A DNA stretch of 35,643 nucleotides from DASXIW01 sp036497785 (GTDB taxonomy: Bacteria > Pseudomonadota > Alphaproteobacteria > Acetobacterales > Acetobacteraceae): assembly GCA_036497785.1 (NCBI GenBank), contig DASXIW010000021.1, positions 1-35,643 of the forward strand, read 5' to 3'. The first letter of the stretch is position 1, and the number at the start of each line of letters is the position of its first letter. The notes under the pieces were generated by a model that made no database searches, was not told the origin of the DNA, and saw only the letters and a list, made by a program, of their open reading frames with translations. Made by a program: the position numbers and the translations under genes. Below are positions 15,309-22,033 of this stretch, piece by piece.

Positions 15309-15395
15309 TCAGTCACACGGCAGGATAAGGAGCTGATCCTTGTCCTGTCGTGTATGATTGCGCCTAATTGCATCCCGGTCCACGAAAAACGTCAT
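15309..15395 (-). CDS. Doubtful small ORF, 28 codons
   Basis: An ATG-to-TGA frame starting MTFFVDRDAIRR and ending LLILPCD lies just before the strong terminator at 15290. For it: the position as the last frame before a terminator and a sensible mixed composition. Against it: no Shine-Dalgarno at a normal distance, third positions clearly less GC-rich than neighbouring genes (16 of 27), and overlap with a hairpin. I cannot assign a function. Confidence 0.25.
   Translation of the reverse strand: MTFFVDRDAIRRNHTRQDKDQLLILPCD
15315..15353 (+). repeat. 17-bp inverted repeat (hairpin)
   Basis: Arms 15315-15331 and 15337-15353 pair over 17 bases around a 5-base loop GCTGA. As plus-strand RNA every position pairs, two of them as G-U. 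As minus-strand RNA these two become A-C mismatches. No T-run follows on the plus strand, so it is not a plain terminator there. It sits 24 bases upstream of the minus-strand terminator and could stabilise the 3' end of the operon transcript or belong to a plus-strand small RNA. Confidence 0.6.
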
Positions 15396-15481
15396 CGAAT
15401 TTGATGAAAAATACGCCTCTCAGACGAGAACTGGGTAGTTTCTAGACATACGCCGAGTTTTTCCTGGCCTTGTGCCTAACA

Positions 15482-15736
15482 TTACGGCATTGCCAGCCAG
15501 CCCGTCCGAAAGCTCAGCCAGGGCCCGGTGATCACGACGTAGCAGCCCAGCCAGACAATCGCCGACAGGATTGTCGTGATCAGCATCTTGCGGCCGATTT
15601 GCGCCTTCGCCGGCGCCCCCCGCCACCCCGTCGCCTCATCGGCATCCGCCACCGGACGGGTACCGAAGGGCAGCACCACGAACAGCAATATCCACCAGAT
15701 CATGATGTACATCGCCACGGCGGTAACGGGGTTCAC
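15482..15736 (-). CDS. Small two-helix membrane protein, DUF1467 type
   Basis: The 84-residue product has two membrane segments, one at the N-terminus (VAMYIMIWWILLFVVLPFG) and one near the C-terminus (MLITTILSAIVWLGCYVVI), joined by a short polar loop with TGWRGAPAKAQIGRK. The pattern WW-hydrophobic-PFG and the Gly-Ala-Pro loop fits DUF1467, a family of unknown function commonly found beside rnj and proS in Alphaproteobacteria. The start is a GTG at 15736 with GAGGAGG five bases upstream, a decisive site that lies over the end of the RNase J gene. The 65 upstream codons of the longest frame are shadow. It is the last gene before the operon terminator. Confidence 0.85.
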   Translation of the reverse strand: MNPVTAVAMYIMIWWILLFVVLPFGTRPVADADEATGWRGAPAKAQIGRKMLITTILSAIVWLGCYVVITGPWLSFRTGWLAMP

Positions 15737-15746
15737 ATCAGCCTCC

Positions 15747-17393
15747 TCACACGCGCAAAAGATGTACATCCACCAGCGGCCGTTTCTGGAACCGCTTGCC
15801 CAGCGTCCGGCGCAGAGCGGCCTTGGCGGCGTCGGCCAGGGCGGCGTCGTCTCGCCGCAGCGGCGCGGGCAGATCGGCCAGGGAGGCCGACAACTCCCCG
15901 GCAATACGCGCCGTCTCCGGGTCGTCCGCATCGAACAGGCCGGGCGCGCTCAACTGCGGCTTGCCGCGTAGCCGGCCATCCGCGTCCACCGCGAAGCTCG
16001 CGATGATCATGCCATTGAACAGCATGCGGCGGCGCGCACCCATCACCGCGCCCTGCAAAGGCACCAGCCGGGCGCCGTCCAGCACCAGCCGGCCCACAGG
16101 CGCACTATCCACCACCTCCGGCCGCCCCGGCGAGAGGCTCAGAATATCGCCATCCTCCATCAGGATCGGGGTCACCCCCATCTCCTGGGCCAGAGCCGCA
16201 TGGGCGGACAGATGGCGCCATTCGCCATGTACGGGCACGGAAAAGCGCGGCTTCACCAGTTCGTACAGCCGGCGCAACTCGTCACGCGCGGGATGGCCGG
16301 AGACATGGATGCTGCGATCGGCATCGGTCATCAGCCGCACGCCGCGGCGCACGAGATTGTCCTGCACCGTGCCGATCGCCCGCTCATTGCCGGGAATGAC
16401 ACGGCTGCTGAACACCACCGTATCGCCCTCTCCCAGCTCAATGCGCGGATGGGTGTCGGCGGCGATGCGGGCCAGGGCGCTGCGCGGCTCGCCCTGGCTG
16501 CCAGTCACCAGGATCAGCAGGTTCTCGTCGGCCACGTCGTTCGCGGCGTCCTCGCTCAGGAAGGGTGCCACACCCCTGAGGTAGCCGCATTCCCGCGCCG
16601 CCGCATCCAGGTTGCGCAGCGAACGGCCCACCACGGCCACGCTGCGCCCCGCATCCCGTGCGGCCAGCGCCACCGATTCCACGCGGGCGACATTGCTGGC
16701 AAAGCAGGTCACGGCGACCCGGCCATCCAGGCTGCGGATCAGCTCGGACAGGCTGCGGCGCACATTGCCCTCAGAGCCGGAATGGCCGTCCACCATGGCG
16801 TTGGTCGAATCGCACACCATGGCGATCACCCCCTCCTCGGCCAGCGCGGCGAAGGCGGCCTCGTCGGTCGGGGGGCCTACCAGCGGTTCGGGGTCCAGCT
16901 TGAAGTCGCCAGTATGCAGCACCGTGCCCCCGGGCGTGCGGATCACCAGCGCCTGCGCCTCCGGGATGGAGTGCGACACGCGGATGAACTGCAACCGGAA
17001 CGGCAGCAAGTCGAACGACCCGCCGGGCGGGATCACATGGATCTTGACGGTGTCCTGTAACTGCACCTCGCCCAGCTTGCGGCGCAGCACCGAGGCGGCG
17101 AACGGCGTCGCATAGACCGGGCAGCGCAGCTGCGGCCACAACCAAGCCACCGCGCCGATATGGTCCTCATGCGCATGGGTGATCACCAGGCCCAGCAGGC
17201 GGTCGCGGCGTTCGGCAATGAACACCGGGTCCGGCATCATCACGTCGACCTCCGGCATTTCCGAACCGCCGAAGCCGATGCCACAATCCACCGCCAAATA
17301 TTTGCCGGCACAACGATAGAGATTGAAATTCATGCCGATCTCACCCGTCCCGCCCAAGGGCAGGAACGCCAGATCGCCGGTTAATGCATCCAT
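15747..17393 (-). CDS. rnj: Ribonuclease J
   Basis: Metallo-beta-lactamase/beta-CASP nuclease with endo- and 5'-3' exoribonuclease activity, acting in rRNA maturation and mRNA decay. The 548-residue protein begins FLPLGGTGEIGMN, carries the zinc motif THAHEDH (His73, His75, Asp77, His78), and shows HTGDFKLD, the beta-CASP segment with VTGSQGEPRSALARIA, SSRVIPGNE, HVSGHPARDEL and VHGEWRHL. The start was set at ATG 17393, where AGGA precedes by seven bases; the longest frame adds 11 codons. It follows coaX by 104 bases and precedes the DUF1467 gene by 10. Confidence 0.96.
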   Translation of the reverse strand: MDALTGDLAFLPLGGTGEIGMNFNLYRCAGKYLAVDCGIGFGGSEMPEVDVMMPDPVFIAERRDRLLGLVITHAHEDHIGAVAWLWPQLRCPVYATPFAASVLRRKLGEVQLQDTVKIHVIPPGGSFDLLPFRLQFIRVSHSIPEAQALVIRTPGGTVLHTGDFKLDPEPLVGPPTDEAAFAALAEEGVIAMVCDSTNAMVDGHSGSEGNVRRSLSELIRSLDGRVAVTCFASNVARVESVALAARDAGRSVAVVGRSLRNLDAAARECGYLRGVAPFLSEDAANDVADENLLILVTGSQGEPRSALARIAADTHPRIELGEGDTVVFSSRVIPGNERAIGTVQDNLVRRGVRLMTDADRSIHVSGHPARDELRRLYELVKPRFSVPVHGEWRHLSAHAALAQEMGVTPILMEDGDILSLSPGRPEVVDSAPVGRLVLDGARLVPLQGAVMGARRRMLFNGMIIASFAVDADGRLRGKPQLSAPGLFDADDPETARIAGELSASLADLPAPLRRDDAALADAAKAALRRTLGKRFQKRPLVDVHLLRV

Positions 17394-17438
17394 CAATATT
17401 CCTTCAATATGCCGCTTCGCGGCCATTTCGTAATGTCA

Positions 17439-17456
17439 CCGGACGGGTTCGTCCGG
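17439..17456. repeat. Short perfect hairpin between coaX and rnj
   Basis: CCGGACG and CGTCCGG pair perfectly over 7 bases around a GGTT loop in the 104-base coaX-rnj gap. No T-run follows on the minus strand, so it is probably not a terminator. It could be a processing or stability element in the leader of the RNase J mRNA; RNase genes are often controlled this way, but nothing here proves it. Confidence 0.35.
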
Positions 17457-17497
17457 GGCCGCCAGATTTGGTTGGTGCGTCAGCCTGTTCCGACGGA

Positions 17498-18307
17498 TTA
17501 GTCGGATTCGATCAGCCGCGCACGGTCACGAGGTAATGTGGGGGCCGCGTTGCGTTCCGCCAACATGCGCAGACCATCCAGCGTGAGATCCGGATCGATG
17601 CTGCCAATGACACTGGTGCCCTCGGCCAGCAGGGGCGCCAGGCCGCCAGTCGCCAACACCTTGAGCGGGGCGCCAAATTCGGCCTGAATCCGGGCCACCA
17701 GCCCTTCGATCATGCCGACATAGCCCCAGTAAATCCCGGATTGCATGGCAGGTACCGTGCTGCGGCCGATGACCGCCTGCGGCCGGCCTATGCCGATCCG
17801 CGGCAGGCGCGCCGCCGCCCGGTGCAGCGCCTCGATGGACAGGTTGATGCCGGGCGCGATGATGCCGCCGAGATAGGCCCCGTCATGGTCCACCACGTCG
17901 AAGGTGGTCGCTGTGCCGAAATCGATCACCACCAGCGGCCCGCCATATTTGCGATGCCCGGCCAGCGTGTTCAACAGCCGGTCGGCGCCCACCTCGTCCG
18001 GATTGTCCAGCTTGATCTCGAAGCCCCAATCCAACGAGGCCCGGGCGACCAGCGGCTCCACGTCGAACCAGTCGCGGCAGAGTCGGCGCAGATGGTACAG
18101 CGCCGCCGGCACCACCGTGCCGATCACGGCCGCGCTCACCTCTTCGCGCTTCAGCCCGGCATGGCCCAGCAGCGCCAGCAGCCACACAGCATATTCGTCG
18201 CTGGTGCGCTCCGGCGTGGTGGCAATGCGCCAAACCCCGCGCCAGCCTGTGCCGTCATGGACGGCCATGACCACGTTGGTGTTGCCGGCATCAACCACCA
18301 GCAGCAT
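17498..18307 (-). CDS. coaX: Type III pantothenate kinase
   Basis: Cytosolic kinase phosphorylating pantothenate, the first step of coenzyme A synthesis. It belongs to the ASKHA fold, is insensitive to CoA feedback in characterised members, and needs a monovalent cation. The 269-residue protein has the N-terminal phosphate motif DAGNTN with Asp6, then GADR (107-110), the second phosphate motif DFGTATTFDVV (from 129), GGIIAPGINLS, and LATGGLAPLL. ATG 18307 is preceded by GGAGG with a 7-base spacer. That Shine-Dalgarno is formed by the last codons of birA (Gly-Gly-stop), three bases upstream, so the two are translated together. Confidence 0.97.
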   Translation of the reverse strand: MLLVVDAGNTNVVMAVHDGTGWRGVWRIATTPERTSDEYAVWLLALLGHAGLKREEVSAAVIGTVVPAALYHLRRLCRDWFDVEPLVARASLDWGFEIKLDNPDEVGADRLLNTLAGHRKYGGPLVVIDFGTATTFDVVDHDGAYLGGIIAPGINLSIEALHRAAARLPRIGIGRPQAVIGRSTVPAMQSGIYWGYVGMIEGLVARIQAEFGAPLKVLATGGLAPLLAEGTSVIGSIDPDLTLDGLRMLAERNAAPTLPRDRARLIESD

Positions 18308-18310
18308 GGT

Positions 18311-19090
18311 TCAGCCTCCCGTCCCGCGCGCCGCTTCGCCCATCACGACCTCCCCGGCCGCGAAATGTCGTATTTCGCCGTCACAGTTCAGCCGCATACT
18401 ACCATCAACGCCCAGCCCGGCGAACCGGCCCGCCCATTCGCGGCCGAGCAGCTTCAGCGTCACCGGCGTGCCGACGGGCTGCGCGCGATCCAACCACGCG
18501 GCGCGGATCGGCGCGAATCCGGCCGCCTGGAACAGCCCCCCCCAATGGTCCAGCCGCCCCAGTATCGCCCGCGCCACAATTTCTGGCACAGGCGGCGGCC
18601 CGAATTCGGCAAGGCATGCCGTGACCCTGTCCGGCAAATCGGGGGCGACGGCGAGGTTGGCCCCGATACCCACGACCAGCCAGTCGAGCTCGGCGCCGGC
18701 GCCGGCCGCACTGTCTACCAGGATGCCCGCCAGCTTGCGCCCATCGAGCAGCACATCGTTCGGCCATTTCAACGCGAGGCGGCCGGGCTCGGCCACGCCT
18801 TCCGACAGCGCGTCCATCAGCGCCACACCGGCCAGCATGGACCACAGCCCTGCATCCCGCGCCGGCCCTTCGGGGCGCAGCAGGACAGACAGGAACAGAT
18901 TGCCTTCGGATGACGTCCAGGGGCGCCCGTTCCGCCCCCGCCCCTTATCCTGCCGCCGCGCCAGCGCGGCGAGCCCGCCCGGCTCGCCCGCCCCGGCGCG
19001 CGCAATGCAGAAATCAGACGTCGAACCCAGCGTATCGAAAATGCTCAGCCGCCAGGGCCCATGGGCCGCCCCAAGGGCGGACTGATTCAC
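18311..19090 (-). CDS. birA: Biotin--[acetyl-CoA-carboxylase] ligase, no DNA-binding domain
   Basis: Biotin protein ligase that makes biotinyl-5'-AMP and transfers biotin to carboxylase carrier proteins. The 259-residue protein starts directly with the catalytic domain (FDTLGSTSDFC), so it is the monofunctional class without the helix-turn-helix repressor domain of E. coli BirA. Visible are the biotin/AMP loop GRGRNGRPW (50-58) and KWPNDVLLDGRKLAGILVD with Lys108 and Lys119, followed by the C-terminal SH3-like domain containing GLGVDGSMRL. The start is a GTG at 19090 in a GTGA overlap with nuoN. It is the first of the non-respiratory genes joined to the complex I operon. Confidence 0.95.
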   Translation of the reverse strand: MNQSALGAAHGPWRLSIFDTLGSTSDFCIARAGAGEPGGLAALARRQDKGRGRNGRPWTSSEGNLFLSVLLRPEGPARDAGLWSMLAGVALMDALSEGVAEPGRLALKWPNDVLLDGRKLAGILVDSAAGAGAELDWLVVGIGANLAVAPDLPDRVTACLAEFGPPPVPEIVARAILGRLDHWGGLFQAAGFAPIRAAWLDRAQPVGTPVTLKLLGREWAGRFAGLGVDGSMRLNCDGEIRHFAAGEVVMGEAARGTGG

Positions 19091-20508
19091 CCGAACAGCA
19101 CCTTCGCCGCGGCCTCGGCCGCGCCGACAAGCGGCGCCGGAAACACGAAGAAGAAGGTTGTGAACAGGCCAGATGCCGCAACGACGAGCGACACCGATGC
19201 CGGACGCGGGTCAAACGCCTCGGCGGCCTCGTCGAAATACATCACCTTGATGACGCGTATGTAATAATAGGCGCCGATCACGCTGGTCAGAACGCCGATC
19301 ACCGCCAGCGCCCACATGCCCTGCTGCACGGCGGCGGTGAAGATGAAGTATTTGGCCCAGAAGCCCGAGAAGGGCGGGATGCCCGCCATGCTGAACATGA
19401 ACACGGTCATCGCCAGCGCCAGCGCCGGATCGGTGCGCCCAAGCCCCGCCAGATCGGATATACCTTCCATCATCCTGCCGCGGCGGCGCATCGCAATAAT
19501 GCAGCCGAACGTGCCTGCATTCATGAACACGTAGGTAACCAGATAGATCAGCACACCGCGAATGCCGTTCGGCGTCCCGGCCGCCAGCCCGATGAGCACA
19601 TAGCCCATATGGCCGATGGACGAATACGCCATCAGCCGCTTGATGTTCTTCTGCCCGATCGCGGCCAACGACCCCAGCAGCATGGAGGCGATTGCAACCA
19701 GCACGATCAATTGCTGCCAGCTTCCGAGCAAATGGCCGAACGGCGTGGCCATCACCCGCACCAGCAACGCCATGGCCGCGACCTTGGGCGCCGTGCCCAT
19801 GAACGATGTCACCGGCGTGGGCGCGCCCTCATACACGTCCGGCGTCCACATGTGGAATGGCACCGCCGACACCTTGAAGGCCAGCCCCGCCACCACGAAC
19901 ACGATGCCGACGATCAAGCCCGGCGAAACATGCGCGGGATCCGCCAGAGCCTGCGTCAGACGGTCAAAGGCCATGCTGCCGGAGAAGCCGTAAACCAGCG
20001 AAATGCCATATAGCAGCAGGCCCGAGGCCAGCGCACCAAGCACGAAATACTTCAATCCGGCTTCGGCCGACCGCAACTCGTCCCGCGCAAACGCCGCCAG
20101 CACATAGATGGCGAGGCTTTGCAGCTCCAGCCCCATATACAGCGTCATCAGATTGCTGGCCGAGGCCATCAGCATCATGCCGACAGTGCAGAGCAGGATC
20201 AGCACCGGAAACTCGAACCGGTGCATGTTCTCATGCTCGTTGTAGTCGATCGAGACGATCACCCCCATCGCGGCCGCGATCAGGATCACCAGCTTCACGA
20301 AGGCGCTGAACGTGTCGTTGGTGAACAACCCGTGATAGCCGATCCCGGGGGCGGCGGACATCACCAGCACGCCGGTAAGCAGGAAGGAGCCCACCACCAG
20401 CAGGCTGCTGAGCTGGAAGCTGTCGCGCTTCTGCAGCACGCCGAATACCAATATCGCCATGCCGCAGCAAGCGAGAACGATCTCAGGGACAGCCAGAGTC
20501 CAGTTCAT
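19087..20508 (-). CDS. nuoN: NADH:quinone oxidoreductase subunit N
   Basis: One of three Mrp-antiporter-like proton-pumping membrane subunits of complex I. The 473-residue protein is hydrophobic throughout, with about 14 membrane segments. The conserved antiporter motif region is seen as VPFHMWTPDVYEGAPTPVTS and KLMAYSS-like IKRLMAYSSIGHMGYVLIG, and the conserved Glu/Lys pair lies in TM5-TM7. ATG 20508 overlaps the nuoM stop as ATGA, and the protein then begins MNWTLAVPEIVLACCG; about 40 upstream codons of the longest frame are shadow. It is the last nuo gene and overlaps birA. Confidence 0.98.
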   Translation of the reverse strand: MNWTLAVPEIVLACCGMAILVFGVLQKRDSFQLSSLLVVGSFLLTGVLVMSAAPGIGYHGLFTNDTFSAFVKLVILIAAAMGVIVSIDYNEHENMHRFEFPVLILLCTVGMMLMASASNLMTLYMGLELQSLAIYVLAAFARDELRSAEAGLKYFVLGALASGLLLYGISLVYGFSGSMAFDRLTQALADPAHVSPGLIVGIVFVVAGLAFKVSAVPFHMWTPDVYEGAPTPVTSFMGTAPKVAAMALLVRVMATPFGHLLGSWQQLIVLVAIASMLLGSLAAIGQKNIKRLMAYSSIGHMGYVLIGLAAGTPNGIRGVLIYLVTYVFMNAGTFGCIIAMRRRGRMMEGISDLAGLGRTDPALALAMTVFMFSMAGIPPFSGFWAKYFIFTAAVQQGMWALAVIGVLTSVIGAYYYIRVIKVMYFDEAAEAFDPRPASVSLVVAASGLFTTFFFVFPAPLVGAAEAAAKVLFG

Positions 20509-22028
20509 CGCGGCAGTATCCCTGCGATCTCGGTGGGAGTGGCGATCGCCGCCTGATGGCTCTCGACCATCCGGCCGACGGCCGCATCGAAGAAGCCGGT
20601 GAAGCTTGACGGATAGATCCCCATCCACAGCGTCAGCACGATCAGCGGCACGAACAGCGCGACCTCGCGCGGCGACAGATCAAGGATGGATTTCAGATCA
20701 TCCTTGGTCAGCCTGCCGAAGATGATCCGCCGATACAGGTACAGCGCGTAGGCCGCCCCCAGTATCATGCCCAGACTGCCCAGCAGCGACAGCCAGAAGC
20801 TCACCCTGAAGGCACCCACCAGAACCAGGAACTCGCCCACGAAACCGGATGTGCCGGGCAGCCCGATCGTGGCCATGGTGAACACCATGAAGGTCAGCGC
20901 GTAAGCGGGCATCCGGTCGGCCAGACCGCCATAGCGGGCGATCTCGCGCGTATGCATCCGGTCGTAGACCACGCCCACACACAGGAACAGCGCGCCGGAC
21001 ACGATGCCGTGCGACAGCATCTGCAACAGCGCGCCGGAAATCCCCTGCGCGTTGAAGGTAAAGATCCCGATCGTCACCACGCCCATATGGGCCACGGACG
21101 AATAGGCGATCAGCTTCTTCATGTCGGTCTGCGCCAGCGCCACCAGCGCGGTGTAAACCACGGCGACGACGGATAGCGCGTAGATCAGCGGCGCCAGATG
21201 CACCGACGCCAGCGGCAGCATCGGCACCGAAAAGCGCAGGAACCCGTAGGCCCCCATCTTCAGCAGCACGCCCGCTAGAATAACGGAACCGGCGGTCGGC
21301 GCCTCCACATGCGCGTCCGGCAGCCAGGTATGCACCGGCCACATCGGCACCTTCACCGCGAAGGAGGCAAAGAAGGCAAGGAACAGCCAGGTCTGCATCG
21401 CGGCGGGGAAGCTCGTATGCAGCAACACGGTGATATCCGTGGTGCCCGCCTGGTACCACATGGCCAGCAATGCCAGCAGCATCAGCACCGAGCCGGTCAG
21501 CGTGTAGAGAAAGAACTTGATGGCGGCATACACCCGGCGCGGACCGCCCCAGACACCGATGATCAGATACATCGGGATCAGCACGCCTTCGAAGAACATG
21601 TAGAAAACCACGAAGTCCAGTGCGACGAACATGCCCACCATCATAGTTTCCAGCACCAGGAAGGCGATCATGTATTCGCGCACGCGGACGGTGATGGCTT
21701 CCCAGCTCGCCAGGATGCAGATCGGGGTCAGCACGGTGGACAGGAGCACGAACAGCACCGAAATGCCGTCAACGCCGAGATGGTAGGAAATCCCCCATGG
21801 CGGCAGCCACGCCATGTTCTCGACGAACTGGAACCCGCCATCCGACTGATCGAACTTCACCCACAGGATCAGCGACAGGGCGAATACGATCAGGCTCGTC
21901 CACAATGCCGCGTGGCGCGCGTTGGAAGCGACCACCGCTTCCTCGCCGCGCAGCGACATGATGAACACGCAGCCGACAAGCGGCAGCCAGATGAGCAGCG
22001 AGAGCAGGGGGAAACCAGCGGCGTTCAT
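20505..22028 (-). CDS. nuoM: NADH:quinone oxidoreductase subunit M
   Basis: Antiporter-like membrane subunit of complex I. From ATG 22028 the product is 507 residues, normal for NuoM. It shows the conserved VPMWPVHTWLPDAHVEAPT followed by SVILAGVLLKMGAYGFLR, and MKKLIAYSSVAHMG, typical of this subunit. The N-terminus NAAGFPLLSLLIWLPLVG is the first membrane segment. A GTG three codons upstream (22037) makes a GTGA overlap with the nuoL stop and is a fair alternative; neither has a good Shine-Dalgarno, so re-initiation by coupled translation is likely. Confidence 0.97.
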   Translation of the reverse strand: MNAAGFPLLSLLIWLPLVGCVFIMSLRGEEAVVASNARHAALWTSLIVFALSLILWVKFDQSDGGFQFVENMAWLPPWGISYHLGVDGISVLFVLLSTVLTPICILASWEAITVRVREYMIAFLVLETMMVGMFVALDFVVFYMFFEGVLIPMYLIIGVWGGPRRVYAAIKFFLYTLTGSVLMLLALLAMWYQAGTTDITVLLHTSFPAAMQTWLFLAFFASFAVKVPMWPVHTWLPDAHVEAPTAGSVILAGVLLKMGAYGFLRFSVPMLPLASVHLAPLIYALSVVAVVYTALVALAQTDMKKLIAYSSVAHMGVVTIGIFTFNAQGISGALLQMLSHGIVSGALFLCVGVVYDRMHTREIARYGGLADRMPAYALTFMVFTMATIGLPGTSGFVGEFLVLVGAFRVSFWLSLLGSLGMILGAAYALYLYRRIIFGRLTKDDLKSILDLSPREVALFVPLIVLTLWMGIYPSSFTGFFDAAVGRMVESHQAAIATPTEIAGILPR

Positions 22029-22033
22029 CACAT

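Larger units (their letters stand above)
15001..15481. other. AT-richer intergenic island between proS and the DUF1467 gene
   Basis: This 481-base gap stands out by its A/T runs against GC-rich neighbours. From right to left on the minus strand it holds a doubtful 28-codon ORF (15309-15395), a long hairpin (15315-15353), a strong terminator (15251-15290) and a dyad (15158-15172). The 158 bases before proS are again GC-rich. It must contain the proS promoter, but I could not find a convincing -35/-10 pair. Confidence 0.6.

Noticed and set aside
15251..15353. Two adjacent inverted repeats considered as insertion sequence ends or CRISPR repeats
   Set aside because: The two hairpins differ in sequence, no transposase or repeated spacers are present, and the first has a proper terminator T-run.
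15122..15373. 83-codon minus-strand frame in the proS upstream region
   Set aside because: It runs through the strong terminator hairpin and its T-run, starts without a Shine-Dalgarno, and has no recognisable features.
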